The notes beneath the pieces were generated by a model. The model was not told where the DNA came from. It ran no database searches and worked only from the letters and a program-made list of their open reading frames with translations. Below are positions 53,891 through 63,479 of a stretch of 64,000 bases of DNA, piece after piece (position 1 is the first letter of the stretch; each line of letters starts with the position of its first letter). Source of the stretch: Vulcanococcus sp. (GTDB lineage: Bacteria; Cyanobacteriota; Cyanobacteriia; PCC-6307; Cyanobiaceae); assembly GCA_019264575.1 (NCBI GenBank), contig JAHUZV010000010.1:1-64000 (forward strand). Direction: 5' to 3'. The translations under genes were made by a program, and so were the position numbers.

Positions 53891-55057
53891 TCAGCTGCCC
53901 AGGCCGGTGTCGCGCTCGAAGCGCGCGCGGGTGCGGGATTCGAGCGTGTTGGTGGCCAGTGTGACCAGGTCGTCGAGGGAGCTGCCGCTCAGCAGTGCTG
54001 CCACCCGAGCGCGGGCCTCAGCGCTGGGGCAGTTGTCGGGACGGATGCAGCCATTGGTGCACACCGTGGCGCAATCGATCTCGGGTGCGGCAACAGGGGC
54101 GCTGGACGGAGTTGCCGCTGCAGGTGCCGCCGCAACGGATTGGCTGCGGGCTTCGGCCACGGCGCGGGGGTCGGGGATCACGGCGTCAAACACGTGCTCC
54201 GCCGGTCCATCCATAAACACCTTGCCGCTTTTGGCATCCCAGTGAATCTGCAGCGGACCGCCGGGCAGATCGAGGCGAGCCCGCCGCTCACACAGCCCAA
54301 GGCTGTGGCAGGCCACGAGGGTGGCGCAGGCGCCGGTGCCGCAAGCCAGGGTGGGGCCAGCACCGCGTTCCCACACCCGCATCACCAGGTGATCGGGAGC
54401 GAGCACCTGCACAAAGTGCACGTTGGTTTTGGCCGGGAAGGCGGGATGCACCTCGAGCAGAGCGCCGAAGCGCTCCAGATCGATCTCCTCCACCAGCGGC
54501 ACGGGGATCACCGCATGGGGATTGCCCATGCCGGCGGCCGCCACCGCGAAGGATTCACCGTCCACCTCCAAGTCGCCCTGGGGTAGGCCGGCAGAGCTTT
54601 TCTCCAGGGTCGTGGGCACCTCGGTGGGTTCGAGGAAGGGAGCGCCCATGTCCACACGAATGGTGCCGTCGGGCAGGAGCTCCGGCACGATTCGTCCTGC
54701 CAAGGTGTCGATCTGCCAGGTGCGGCCGGGGCCATCGCCGTCGCGATCGGCGAGGAAACGGGCCAGGCAGCGGATGCCGTTGCCGCACATCTCCGGCTCG
54801 GTGCCATCGGCGTTGAAGATGCGCATGCGCAGCTCGCCGCCGTTGTTGGGGGGCAGAGCCAGGATCACGCCATCACCGCCCACACCGAAGCGGCGATCGC
54901 AAAGCTCCACCACGAGCTCTGGCGTCAGACCAAACACAAAGTTGGGATCGCTGGCCGCGCGGCCATCCAGCATCAGAAAGTCGTTGCCCAGCCCCTGGTA
55001 CTTGCTGAAGCTCAGTTCAGCCTGAAGCGAGCTGAACGGGGTCTTGCTGGGGGACGA
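53891..55057 (-). CDS. dapF: Diaminopimelate epimerase with an unusual Cys-containing C-terminal tail
   Basis: 388 residues from a GTG at 55057. The epimerase core (about 20-295) is normal: the two catalytic cysteines are in EPEMCGNGIRCLARFL and ACGTGACATLVACH; FSKYQGLGNDFLMLDG starts it. DapF enzymes are usually about 280 residues. Here an Ala/Pro-rich linker (about 298-325) leads to a tail with four Cys at 329, 333, 337 and 343, followed by a charged helix (LDDLVTLATNTLESRTRARF). The tail could bind metal or an Fe-S cluster, which is inference. DapF converts LL- to meso-diaminopimelate for lysine and peptidoglycan. The cysteine desulfurase gene follows 4 bases later. Confidence 0.92.
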   Translation of the reverse strand, partial: SSPSKTPFSSLQAELSFSKYQGLGNDFLMLDGRAASDPNFVFGLTPELVVELCDRRFGVGGDGVILALPPNNGGELRMRIFNADGTEPEMCGNGIRCLARFLADRDGDGPGRTWQIDTLAGRIVPELLPDGTIRVDMGAPFLEPTEVPTTLEKSSAGLPQGDLEVDGESFAVAAAGMGNPHAVIPVPLVEEIDLERFGALLEVHPAFPAKTNVHFVQVLAPDHLVMRVWERGAGPTLACGTGACATLVACHSLGLCERRARLDLPGGPLQIHWDAKSGKVFMDGPAEHVFDAVIPDPRAVAEARSQSVAAAPAAATPSSAPVAAPEIDCATVCTNGCIRPDNCPSAEARARVAALLSGSSLDDLVTLATNTLESRTRARFERDTGLGS

Positions 55058-55116
55058 CACGCGCGGCAGCCTGCCTGGGCAGGCATGAGGTTGAGGCAAA
55101 TCCTATGGGGAGCGGC

Positions 55117-55344
55117 ATGGACAACCGGGCTGCGCAGTTCGACACCTCCCAGCCCGGAATCCGGCAGCTGCAGAGCTGGATTCGCAGCCGCTCCAACCTG
55201 GCCGTACAGCTCCTCGATGGCACCAGCCTCACGGGGATCCCCCGCTGGGTGGATGCCGATTTCGTCGCCCTGGAGCCAGCCCATGGCGGTGAGTTGATGC
55301 TGGTGAACCGGCATGCCATTGCCTTGCTCAGAGCCCTGGTCTGA
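55117..55344 (+). CDS. hfq: Hfq-like RNA-binding protein, cyanobacterial type
   Basis: 75 residues from the ATG at 55117; an ATG at 55105 is 12 bases further up. The pattern FDTSQPGIRQLQSWIRSRSN, then LLDGTSLTGIPRWVDADFVA and LVNRHAIALLRAL fits the divergent cyanobacterial Hfq, a small Sm-fold hexamer. In Synechocystis Hfq is needed for motility and acts with the pilus base rather than as a general RNA chaperone. Divergent from dapF. Confidence 0.87.
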   Translation: MDNRAAQFDTSQPGIRQLQSWIRSRSNLAVQLLDGTSLTGIPRWVDADFVALEPAHGGELMLVNRHAIALLRALV

Positions 55345-55392
55345 GGGCTGTGGGAGCATCGCCCCCACGCCCCACTTGCCCCCAGCCCGTCC

Positions 55393-58038
55393 GTGAGCGA
55401 GAGCAGCCGCTACCAACCCCAGGCGATCGAGACCGGCTGGCAACGGGCCTGGCAGGACAACGGCCTACACGACACGCCGGAGCTCAAACCCGGTGACGAC
55501 GCCTTCTACGCGCTCTCGATGTTCCCTTATCCCTCGGGGAACCTGCACATGGGCCATGTGCGCAATTACGTGATCACGGATGTGGTGGCGCGGGTGCAGC
55601 GGCTGCGGGGCAGAAAGGTGCTGCATCCGATGGGCTGGGATGCCTTCGGCCTGCCGGCGGAGAACGCAGCCATCGAGCGGGGTGTGGACCCCGGCGCCTG
55701 GACCGATCAGAACATCGCTTCGATGCGGGAGCAGCTGAATCAGCTGGGCCTCTCGATCGATTGGCAGCGCGAGGTGGCCACCTGCCACGCCGATTACTAC
55801 CGCTGGACCCAGTGGCTGTTCCTCCAGTTCCTCGAGTCCGGGCTGGCTTACCAAAAAGACGCCACGGTCAACTGGGACCCCATTGATCAGACCGTGCTCG
55901 CCAATGAGCAGGTGGACAGCGAGGGACGCTCCTGGCGCTCCGGTGCCTTGGTGGAGAAGCGCAAGCTGCGCCAGTGGTTCCTCAAGATCACCGATTACGC
56001 CCAGCAACTCCTCGACGACCTGAGCAAGCTCGAAGGCTGGCCGGAGCGCGTGCGCACGATGCAGGCCAACTGGATCGGCCGCAGCACTGGCGCCGAGCTG
56101 CAGTTCAGCGTTGTGGATGCCGCCGGCAATGACACACCCGAGCGCATCACCGTGTTCACCACCCGGCCGGACACGATCTTCGGCGCCTCCTATGTGGTGT
56201 TGGCACCGGAGCATCCGCTGGTGGCGCAGCTCACCACGCCCGAGCAGGAGATCGCCGTGGAAGCCTTCTGCGATCTGGTGTCGCGCCAGAGCGAGCAGGA
56301 GCGCACGGCGGAGGACAAGCCCAAGCGCGGCGTGCCGATCGGCGCCCAGGTGCGCAACCCCGCCAACGGCGAGCTAATTCCGATCTGGATCGCCGACTAC
56401 GTGCTCGCCGAGTACGGCACCGGCGCTGTGATGGGTGTGCCCGCCCACGACCAGCGCGATTTTCTGTTCGCCCGCCAGTACGAACTGCCGGTGCAGCAGG
56501 TGATCATTCCCGAAGGCAGCGATGAGCACGCCTTTGAGGGCGGCGCCTGGACCGAAGCCGGTGTGCTAATTCACTCTGGCCGCTTTGATGGCCTGCCCAG
56601 CCGCGAGGCCAAGCAGGTAATCACCGCCGCCGCCGAAACCGAGGGCTGGGGCCGCGAGAAGGTTCAGTTCCGTCTGCGCGACTGGCTGATCTCCCGCCAG
56701 CGCTACTGGGGCTGCCCGATCCCTGTGATCCACTGCGAGAGCTGCGGCGTGGTGCCCGTGCCCTCCGATCAGCTGCCGGTGGAACTGCCAAAAGGCGCCA
56801 GCCTCGCCGGCAAGGGGGGCTCACCCCTGGCGCAGCTGGAGAGTTGGGTGAACGTGAGCTGCCCCTGCTGCGGCAAACCCGCCAAGCGCGAGACCGACAC
56901 CATGGACACGTTCATGTGCTCCAGCTGGTACTACCTGCGCTACAGCGACGCCAAGAACACCGCGCTTCCGTTCAGCAGCGAGGCGGTGAACAGCTGGCTT
57001 CCCGTGGATCAATACGTGGGCGGCATCGAGCACGCGATCCTGCACCTGCTCTACTCGCGCTTCTTCACCAAGGTGCTGCGCGACCGGGGCCTGCTCGGCT
57101 TCGATGAACCCTTCCAGCGCCTGCTTACTCAGGGCATGGTGCAGGGGATCACCTACAAGAACCCCCACACCGGCAAATACATCGCCCCGGCCGATGTGGC
57201 CGATCCCACCGATCCGCGTGATCCAGCCAGTGGAGACGTGTTGGAGACGTTCTACGAAAAGATGTCGAAGTCGAAGTACAACGGCGTGGATCCTGCTGTT
57301 GTGATCGACAAGTACGGCGCCGATACCGCCCGGATGTTCATCCTGTTCAAGGCGCCGCCGGAGAAGGATCTCGAGTGGGATGACGCTGATGTGGAGGGGC
57401 AGTTCCGCTTCCTGCAACGAATCTGGCGTCTGGTGGATGCGGCCTGCGAGCGCGGTCTGAGCCTGGAAGCGGGCGCCGGTGGCCCTGAGGCTGTGGCCCA
57501 GGCCCTGGCCGCCGGATCACTGAACCCAGCCGAGCAGGAGCTGCGGCGGGCGGTGCACACCGCCATCACCGAGATCAGCGACGACCTCGATGGCGACTAT
57601 CAGTTCAACACCGCCGTGTCGGAGCTGATGAAACTCAGCAATGCGATGGGAAGCCACCTGGAAGCCAGCAGTGAGGTGTTCGCCTGCGAAGCGCTGCGCA
57701 ATCTGTTGATCCTGCTGGCCCCCTTCGCGCCTCACTTGGCCGAGGAGCTCTGGCTGAAGCTCGGCGGCCGCAACGCAGGCGATGCCCTGGGCAGCAGCAG
57801 CATCCACGCCCAGCGTTGGCCAGCAGCCGATGCCAGCGCCCTGGTGCGCGACACGGTGCCCCTGGTAATTCAGATCAAGGGCAAGGTGCGCGGCAACCTC
57901 GAGGTGCCCGCCGATGCGGACAAGGCCACCCTGGAAAAGCTGGCTCTCGAGAGCGACATCGCCGCCAAGTGGCTGGAGGGCAAAGCCCCCAGCCGCGTGA
58001 TCGTGGTGCCGGGCAAGCTCGTGAACCTGGTGCCCTGA
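55393..58038 (+). CDS. leuS: Leucyl-tRNA synthetase
   Basis: 881 residues from a GTG ([20 protein letters not shown]). HIGH motif [12 protein letters not shown] at about residues 49-60, the CP1 editing domain (about 220-430; [20 protein letters not shown]), and KMSKS in [15 protein letters not shown] zinc-type Cys cluster is seen ([14 protein letters not shown]). C-terminal anticodon and tRNA-binding domains are complete. It charges tRNA-Leu and edits mischarged amino acids. Confidence 0.97.
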   Translation: MSESSRYQPQAIETGWQRAWQDNGLHDTPELKPGDDAFYALSMFPYPSGNLHMGHVRNYVITDVVARVQRLRGRKVLHPMGWDAFGLPAENAAIERGVDPGAWTDQNIASMREQLNQLGLSIDWQREVATCHADYYRWTQWLFLQFLESGLAYQKDATVNWDPIDQTVLANEQVDSEGRSWRSGALVEKRKLRQWFLKITDYAQQLLDDLSKLEGWPERVRTMQANWIGRSTGAELQFSVVDAAGNDTPERITVFTTRPDTIFGASYVVLAPEHPLVAQLTTPEQEIAVEAFCDLVSRQSEQERTAEDKPKRGVPIGAQVRNPANGELIPIWIADYVLAEYGTGAVMGVPAHDQRDFLFARQYELPVQQVIIPEGSDEHAFEGGAWTEAGVLIHSGRFDGLPSREAKQVITAAAETEGWGREKVQFRLRDWLISRQRYWGCPIPVIHCESCGVVPVPSDQLPVELPKGASLAGKGGSPLAQLESWVNVSCPCCGKPAKRETDTMDTFMCSSWYYLRYSDAKNTALPFSSEAVNSWLPVDQYVGGIEHAILHLLYSRFFTKVLRDRGLLGFDEPFQRLLTQGMVQGITYKNPHTGKYIAPADVADPTDPRDPASGDVLETFYEKMSKSKYNGVDPAVVIDKYGADTARMFILFKAPPEKDLEWDDADVEGQFRFLQRIWRLVDAACERGLSLEAGAGGPEAVAQALAAGSLNPAEQELRRAVHTAITEISDDLDGDYQFNTAVSELMKLSNAMGSHLEASSEVFACEALRNLLILLAPFAPHLAEELWLKLGGRNAGDALGSSSIHAQRWPAADASALVRDTVPLVIQIKGKVRGNLEVPADADKATLEKLALESDIAAKWLEGKAPSRVIVVPGKLVNLVP

Positions 58039-58051
58039 GGCCGGGCCTCAG
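58035..58051. terminator. Hairpin spanning both stop codons of leuS and pgi
   Basis: CTGAGGC and GCCTCAG form a perfect 7-bp stem with a CGG loop. The leuS stop (58036-58038) lies in the left arm and the pgi stop (58050-58048) in the right arm. There is no T run, so termination is only suggested. Confidence 0.45.
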
Positions 58052-59652
58052 TCGTGAATGAACACGAGCGATTCCGGCTGACCCCAATCGCCGCGCGCAT
58101 CAATGTGGCGGCGGTTGGCGCAGAGGTGGCGCAGGATCCAGTAGAGCGGCTCGGGTGAAGGCAGGCCCATCAGCTGCTGGAGCTCGGCCAGGGTGTGTTC
58201 ACGCTTGTCGGCCATCGCTTGCTCCAGCCGCGCCTGCAGATCGAGCAGGGCCGCCGCCGCTTTCTTGCCGGCTTCGACGCCGGGCTGGTGGTAGGCGTTG
58301 ATGTTCACCAGCTCGCCGTAATACCCCACAGCACGCTCAAACAGAGCGATGAGGGCGCCGAGGCTGCGGGCATCAAGCTTCTGCATCGTGATGCTGAGGT
58401 TGTAGCGACCCTCATCGGTGAGAGCGGAGCGGGTGCCCTGCAGGAAACCATCGAGGAAATCACCAGGGTTCTCGCCCTCGAGCGGCGGAATGTCGCCCGG
58501 ATCTTCGAGCACTTCGATGAAAGTCACGAAGTAGTTATCCACGCCATCGCGCAGCTGCTGCACGTAGGCGTGCTGATCGGTGGAGCCCTTGTTGCCGTAC
58601 ACGGCAATGCCCTGGTGCACCACGTTGCCCTGGCGATCGAGCTTCTTGCCCAGGCTCTCCATCACCAGCTGCTGCAGGTAGCGGCTGAACACCTCCAGCC
58701 GGTCGCGGTAGGGCAGCACCACCATGTCCCGCTGGCCGCGACCACCACCGGCCTGGAACCAGGCAGCCGCCAAGAGGGCCGCCGGATTGGTGTCCAGAGT
58801 GTTGGCGGAGCGGGTCAGCGCATCCATCTCGGCTGCACCGGCCAGGAAGGCGCGGATATCGGAGCCGATCAGCACACCGGGCAGCAAGCCAACGGCGCTG
58901 GTGATGCTGGTGCGGCCGCCCACCCAATCGAACATGTCGAAGCGGGCCAGCCAATCGCCCTGCTCCGCTTCTTGATCGAGCCGGCTGCCGAGCATGGTCA
59001 CAGCCACGGCTTGCTTGATCCAGTTGCCACCGGCGGCCTCCACAGCGCGGCGGGCCTGGAGCATGCCGATGTGCGGCTCCGGCGTACCGCCGGACTTACT
59101 CACCACGATCACCAGGGTGGTCTTGAGCCGATCACCCAGGGAGGCCAGGGTGCGGCGCATGCCGTCGGGATCGACGTTGTCGAAGAAGTGGAACGGCAGG
59201 CCGGCGCCGGGATCCTGCAGGGCCCGGATCATCAGCAGCGGGCCGAGGCCTGAGCCACCGATACCGATCCACAGCACATCGGTGAAGCGGCTGCCACTAT
59301 CCGGGTGGATGGCGCCGCTGAGCACATCGCGGCCGAACGCCTCGATCCGGTCAATCTCCGCCTGGATGTGCTGGCCGCTGGCGGGATCAGGTGCCAGAGA
59401 GGGGTTGCGCAGCCAGTAGTGCCCCACCTGGCGCTGCTCATCTGCATTAGCAATTGCCCCACCTTCCAGGGCTGCCATGGCCTTGAAGGCTTCTTGAAAG
59501 CGCGGCCGGAGGCTGGAGAGCACAGCCTCATCGAGGCCCATACGGCTCACATCCAGCCAAAAACCGAGGCTCGGGTTATGCCAGAGCTGGCTGCAGAACC
59601 GCTGCCACTGGCTGTTGGCGTCAACGCCGGGAGCGGAAGCGGTGGGAGTCAT
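58048..59652 (-). CDS. pgi: Glucose-6-phosphate isomerase
   Basis: 534 residues. The sugar-phosphate site is in DVLWIGIGGSGLGPLLMIRA and VIVVSKSGGTPEPHIGML; the signature region DMFDWVGGRTSITSAVGLLP follows; the catalytic Glu and His lie around GNVVHQGIAVYGNKGSTDQH, and the C-terminal YHQPGVEAGKKAAAALL contains the Lys. It interconverts glucose-6-phosphate and fructose-6-phosphate. It converges on leuS, 9 bases away. Confidence 0.96.
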   Translation of the reverse strand: MTPTASAPGVDANSQWQRFCSQLWHNPSLGFWLDVSRMGLDEAVLSSLRPRFQEAFKAMAALEGGAIANADEQRQVGHYWLRNPSLAPDPASGQHIQAEIDRIEAFGRDVLSGAIHPDSGSRFTDVLWIGIGGSGLGPLLMIRALQDPGAGLPFHFFDNVDPDGMRRTLASLGDRLKTTLVIVVSKSGGTPEPHIGMLQARRAVEAAGGNWIKQAVAVTMLGSRLDQEAEQGDWLARFDMFDWVGGRTSITSAVGLLPGVLIGSDIRAFLAGAAEMDALTRSANTLDTNPAALLAAAWFQAGGGRGQRDMVVLPYRDRLEVFSRYLQQLVMESLGKKLDRQGNVVHQGIAVYGNKGSTDQHAYVQQLRDGVDNYFVTFIEVLEDPGDIPPLEGENPGDFLDGFLQGTRSALTDEGRYNLSITMQKLDARSLGALIALFERAVGYYGELVNINAYHQPGVEAGKKAAAALLDLQARLEQAMADKREHTLAELQQLMGLPSPEPLYWILRHLCANRRHIDARGDWGQPESLVFIHD

Positions 59653-59833
59653 CGAGAGGCCGGATCAAGCGGGCGCCAGGCGAACCTATCTGCGAAGTCC
59701 CAGTTGGCAAAGCCTTTTTGAGGTTGAGCCCGAGAAATTACAAGACTGATGCGCGACGGTGTGGACAAGCACACAGCTGCACCCTGACCCATCTGTCGAA
59801 TTGAGCAAGGCTTCGTAAGATTTGGTTAATTCG

Positions 59834-60640
59834 GTGACACCCCTGGGTCGCGCCTCCGGCTACCGCAGCTCCCGCACGGCTCTCTGGGCTGGGGTGGTGG
59901 GGTTCGGCCTGCTGACCTTGGGGGGGATCGACTGGTCGGCGCACGTCGATCACGGTCGCTCGCAATTGGACGCCAATCTTTCGGGCCGGGCCGAGCCCGA
60001 TCCAACCACCTTCACGGCAAGCGAACTTCAGGAGCTGCAGCGGCGTTTCGGGGTGCACGGCCCGCAGCCCAAGCTCGCCCAGCTGTTCACCCGTGGGGTT
60101 GATCAGCTCACACCGTTGCGCAACCACACGGTGACCCGGCTCGAATCCCTGCGGCCTGTGGTGTGGCGGGAGAGCCGGCGCACCGGGATCAACCCGATGT
60201 TGCTGGCGGCGATTCTTTTTGATGAGATGCAGCACGCCAAACCAGGAGAGGATCTCCCCTTGGCGGCCCACTCCGGCCTGTTCAGCACCCATGGCCCCGC
60301 CCAGCTCGGCCTGAGCGAAATGGTGAAGCAGGGCCTGCTGCGGGAAGACGCCACACCGGAGGAACTGGCCGAGGCGCGCAACCAACTGCTCGATCCCGAG
60401 CGCAACGTGGAGCTCTTAGCCGGAAAGATGGCTCGCATCCTGACGGTTCTTGAGCAGTCACCGGCCTCCACCTTCAACGTGAGCGAGAGCCGCAGCCGCG
60501 CCAAAACCGTGGCCACGCTCGCCTACCTCCACAACGGCAAGCTCGACTACCCCGCCCGGATCCTGCGCTACATGCAAGATCCCGAGCTGCATGGCTTGCT
60601 GTTCAAGATCATGAAAAAACCCGCAGCGCAATTGATCTAA
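59834..60640 (+). CDS. Membrane-anchored lysozyme-like protein, function unknown
   Basis: 268 residues from a GTG at 59834 (VTPLGRASGYRSSRTALWAG); a TTG at 59822 is an alternative. One N-terminal membrane helix (TALWAGVVGFGLLTLGGID) is followed by a periplasmic domain. The segment WRESRRTGINPMLLAAILFD, then GPAQLGLSEMVKQG, recalls lytic transglycosylases of the lysozyme superfamily (a Glu-x-x-G-like context), but I cannot identify a family with certainty. It stands alone. Confidence 0.65.
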   Translation: MTPLGRASGYRSSRTALWAGVVGFGLLTLGGIDWSAHVDHGRSQLDANLSGRAEPDPTTFTASELQELQRRFGVHGPQPKLAQLFTRGVDQLTPLRNHTVTRLESLRPVVWRESRRTGINPMLLAAILFDEMQHAKPGEDLPLAAHSGLFSTHGPAQLGLSEMVKQGLLREDATPEELAEARNQLLDPERNVELLAGKMARILTVLEQSPASTFNVSESRSRAKTVATLAYLHNGKLDYPARILRYMQDPELHGLLFKIMKKPAAQLI

Positions 60641-60861
60641 GAGTTGCCACTGTGTAGCTTCCAAAATTGCCTGCGGTTGCCTGATGTCAACGGATGCCAG
60701 CGTGAGACCAGTGGCGACCGTAGGTAGGCGTTCAGATACCCAGTGCCGAGATCGTTGAAGACATGAGAATAAGCACCTGCCACGTCAGCAGCATCAACTT
60801 CATAGACGCCTTCAGATCGTCTGTACCTCGTACTCGATCGCAAAGTGTTTTCAGTTGTCAT
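60637..60861 (-). CDS. Possible small protein (uncertain)
   Basis: 74 residues from an ATG at 60861. The composition (VYEVDAADVAGAYSHVFNDL, then LNAYLRSPLVSRW) is more protein-like than other short frames in the gap, but no ribosome site is clear and no family is recognised. It converges with the gene ending at 60640. Confidence 0.25.
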   Translation of the reverse strand: MTTENTLRSSTRYRRSEGVYEVDAADVAGAYSHVFNDLGTGYLNAYLRSPLVSRWHPLTSGNRRQFWKLHSGNS

Positions 60862-61058
60862 GTTCGGTTGTTTGGCGCCTGTAACGACCTGGCATGTCGT
60901 GGTTTTGCAGAGGCGAACAGAACTGGGCCCACCGTGGATGCCGATGCCATCATTTTCTGACAGCCATGCTTCAACTCATCCACGCAATGAACGATGTGAA
61001 ATAGAACGTCCACTACACAGCTCCAAACTGGGCTCCAGCGGTCTCAGGAACTCAGCGC
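60862..61058. other. Leader region before the methyltransferase gene
   Basis: About 200 bases (420 if the uncertain frame at 60637-60861 is not a gene) of lower G+C without a credible coding frame. AGGAAC at about 61047 is a reasonable ribosome site for the methyltransferase. Confidence 0.4.
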
Positions 61059-62615
61059 ATGACTCTCCGCCACGGCTATTTCACGGGAGCCGGCTACACC
61101 TTTGACGCCCAAAGCGAGCCATCCCCGGAACGGCTGGCCTTCCTGGCGCTGCTCCACCGGCATCGGCCCCCCGAGATTTGCGGACCCTTCCAGCTGCTGG
61201 AGCTCGGCTGCGGCCAGGGCTTCAACCTCTGCCTGCAAGCGGCGAATTATCCCCAGGCCCGCTTCGTGGGCATCGATTTCAACCCCGAGCACATCGCCCA
61301 TGCCCGCTCCTTGGCGGCGGCGGCCGGCCTGAGCAATATCCGCTTTGAACAGGCCGATTTCCTGGAGCTGATTCAGGCCGATGGCGGCGGCATTGCGTGG
61401 GGCGAGGTGGATTTCACCGTGGCCCACGGGATCCTGAGCTGGGTCTCCCCGGAGGTACGCCGCAGCCTGATGCAGCTGGCAGAGCGAGCCCTGCGTCCCG
61501 GCGGCCTCTTCTACCTCTCGTACAACACCCTGCCCGGCTGGCTACCGCTTCTGCCGTTTCAGCACTGCGTGAGCAGCCTGCAGAACCCGCGCGGTGATGG
61601 ACAGCCAGCGCTTGACGCTGCCCGTGAGCTGTTCCAGGGCTTACGCCAGGCGAATGCCCTGGTGTTCAGCTCCCAGCCGCAGCTGGCGGCACGACTGGAG
61701 GGCTTGGGCCACTACGACCCCACCTACCTGCTGCACGAATACAACAACAGCCACTGGCAGCCGCTCTATGCCAACCAGGTGATCGAACCGCTGCGCGAGT
61801 TGGGCTTGCGGTTCCTCGGTAGCGCCACTCTGGCCGAGAATTTTGAGGGGTTGCTGCCGGTGCCTGTCCAGCAGCAGATCCAGCGCCAGAGCGATCCCGG
61901 CTTGCGGGAGCTGGTTCGCGACCTGGCCACCAACCAGTCGTTCCGCCGCGATGTTTACGTGAAGGGGCTCGATCCCCTCTGGCCCCTCGAGGCTTCAGCC
62001 GCCCTTGAGCAGGTGCGCGTGTGCGGCCTGCTGAATCAGGACGCCCTCGACGACGAGAGCAGCTACCGCTTTGCCCTGGGTTGGGGCGAGATCCAGGGCA
62101 AGCGCGACTGGATTGTGGCGCTGATGGAGGGCCTGCGGGATGGCACCCGCTCCCTGGCCGAGCTGCGTCAGGTGATCCCCGCCGACACGCCCCAGCTCTC
62201 GCTGCTGCAGAACCTGGGCCTGCTTCTGGGCAGCAAAGCCATTGCGCTTGTGCCCGGCGAGCGCGATCGAGGCCCCAGCCAGCGCTTCAACGCCCACATC
62301 GGCGCCAGCGTGACTGCCGGTGCGAACTACAGCGCCGTGGCCTGCCCCCTGAGCGGCAACCTCCACAAGCTCTCTGGGATCGAGTTCCTCGCCTTCAACG
62401 CCCTGAACCAAGGCTGCAACGAAGCCGACATCGCTGGGGCGATCGATGCCGGCCTCAGGAACCTCAATCAAAACCTGTTGCGCGATGGGCAGCCCGTGCC
62501 CGAGAGCCAACGCCCAGACGAACTGGAGCGCTTGGCGAACGATTTTCGCCGCCGCTGCCTGCCGCTGCTGCGCCGTCTGGGGGTGCTGGGATCCGCAGCG
62601 CTCCAAGCAAACTGA
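61059..62615 (+). CDS. SAM-dependent methyltransferase with methyltransferase-regulatory domain
   Basis: 518 residues. The N-terminal class I SAM fold shows LLELGCGQGFNLCLQAAN (motif I, about residues 46-62), FVGIDFNPEHIAHAR and FTVAHGILSWVSPE. The middle region (YLSYNTLPGWLPLLPFQHCV, then LLHEYNNSHWQPLYANQVIE) is the methyltransferase-regulatory domain, and a long C-terminal helical part follows. Proteins of this architecture are often found near genes for surface polysaccharide or protein glycosylation; that fits the decayed glycosyltransferase 600 bases downstream. The substrate is unknown. Confidence 0.88.
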   Translation: MTLRHGYFTGAGYTFDAQSEPSPERLAFLALLHRHRPPEICGPFQLLELGCGQGFNLCLQAANYPQARFVGIDFNPEHIAHARSLAAAAGLSNIRFEQADFLELIQADGGGIAWGEVDFTVAHGILSWVSPEVRRSLMQLAERALRPGGLFYLSYNTLPGWLPLLPFQHCVSSLQNPRGDGQPALDAARELFQGLRQANALVFSSQPQLAARLEGLGHYDPTYLLHEYNNSHWQPLYANQVIEPLRELGLRFLGSATLAENFEGLLPVPVQQQIQRQSDPGLRELVRDLATNQSFRRDVYVKGLDPLWPLEASAALEQVRVCGLLNQDALDDESSYRFALGWGEIQGKRDWIVALMEGLRDGTRSLAELRQVIPADTPQLSLLQNLGLLLGSKAIALVPGERDRGPSQRFNAHIGASVTAGANYSAVACPLSGNLHKLSGIEFLAFNALNQGCNEADIAGAIDAGLRNLNQNLLRDGQPVPESQRPDELERLANDFRRRCLPLLRRLGVLGSAALQAN

Positions 62616-62654
62616 TCCGGGCAACCCCAGACTGAGAGCATCTCACCAGCGCCG

Positions 62655-62861
62655 ATGGAACTCACTGCTGTGCTCACCCCCGCTGAGGAAGGCGGGTATA
62701 TGGCCTTTAACCCCGAGACAGGCACGACAACCGAGGGAGACTCCATCGAGGAGGCCCTCGCCAATCTGCGCGAAGCCACGTCGCTCTACCTCGAGGAGTT
62801 CCCTGCTGGTGTGAAGGGCCATCCCCTGGTGACCCTGTTCAGCGTTGCTGCCCATGCCTAA
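62655..62861 (+). CDS. hicB: HicB-type antitoxin
   Basis: 68 residues. The partial RNase-H-like HicB fold is clear (LTAVLTPAEEGGYMAFNPET, then EALANLREATSLYLEEF). This short form lacks a separate DNA-binding domain. HicB neutralises HicA. The gene precedes and overlaps hicA by 8 bases, the antitoxin-first order often seen in cyanobacteria. Confidence 0.88.
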   Translation: MELTAVLTPAEEGGYMAFNPETGTTTEGDSIEEALANLREATSLYLEEFPAGVKGHPLVTLFSVAAHA

Positions 62862-63069
62862 GCTGCCGCACCTCTCTGGACGGGAGATCATCCGGGCATT
62901 GGAACGGCTGGGATTTCAGACGGTTCGCCAGAACGGCAGCCACGTGGTGATGCGATCTGGCAGTCGCGGCTGCGTTGTCCCTTTACACAAGCCCGTCAAG
63001 GTGGGCACCTTGTCCGGCTTGCTGCGGCAGGCTCAAGTAGATGTGCGGGAGTTCCTGGATTGTCTTTGA
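62854..63069 (+). CDS. hicA: HicA-type mRNA interferase toxin
   Basis: 71 residues from the ATG at 62854 (MPKLPHLSGREIIRALERLG). The catalytic His lies in FQTVRQNGSHVVMRSG and the C-terminal HKPVKVGTLSGLLRQAQVD is typical. HicA cuts mRNA when free of HicB. Both genes appear intact, in an accessory region at the right end of the window. Confidence 0.9.
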   Translation: MPKLPHLSGREIIRALERLGFQTVRQNGSHVVMRSGSRGCVVPLHKPVKVGTLSGLLRQAQVDVREFLDCL

Positions 63070-63167
63070 GCCTTCGCTGATTCCAACGACTGCGATCAAC
63101 CGGAAAAAGATTGCGGCTGATGTCAATTCCGCGCGGAGGTTTGTTCAGAATTGATGCGCCTGAGAGC

Positions 63168-63395
63168 TCACCCGCCCCCACTCCGCTCGTCCCACGCCTG
63201 GCGGTACAGATCTTCCAGCTCCCGGGTGACGCCGGCGCCATCCCTCAACGGCGAGGCCTGCAGCTCGGCCCGCAAGCCGCTGCGGATCACCGCCAGCTGC
63301 TGAGGGTCGGCGGCGAGGTGTTGGGCAATGGCGATGTACTCCTCGGGGCTGCGGGCGATCCACTCAGGCAGCCCCAGAGTGGGTTGCCAGCACCA
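63168..63395 (-). pseudogene. 3' remnant of an O-GlcNAc-transferase-like (SPINDLY) gene
   Basis: Read on the minus strand, the frame that ends with the TGA at 63170-63168 encodes LGLPEWIARSPEEYIAIAQH, then LAADPQQLAVIRSGLRAELQ and ASPLRDGAGVTRELEDLYRQ. This is the C-terminal end of bacterial TPR/O-GlcNAc-transferase-type glycosyltransferases. The N-terminal part is missing and the frame is broken near 63395, where transposase-like sequence begins. It was probably cut by an insertion. Confidence 0.65.
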
Positions 63396-63479
63396 GGTTC
63401 ACCATCTGAGTTCCATCGCTCCAGAGAGGCACATTGCGGAAGCAACGGCATTCACCGCGCTGGAAACGCAATCAGCGCC

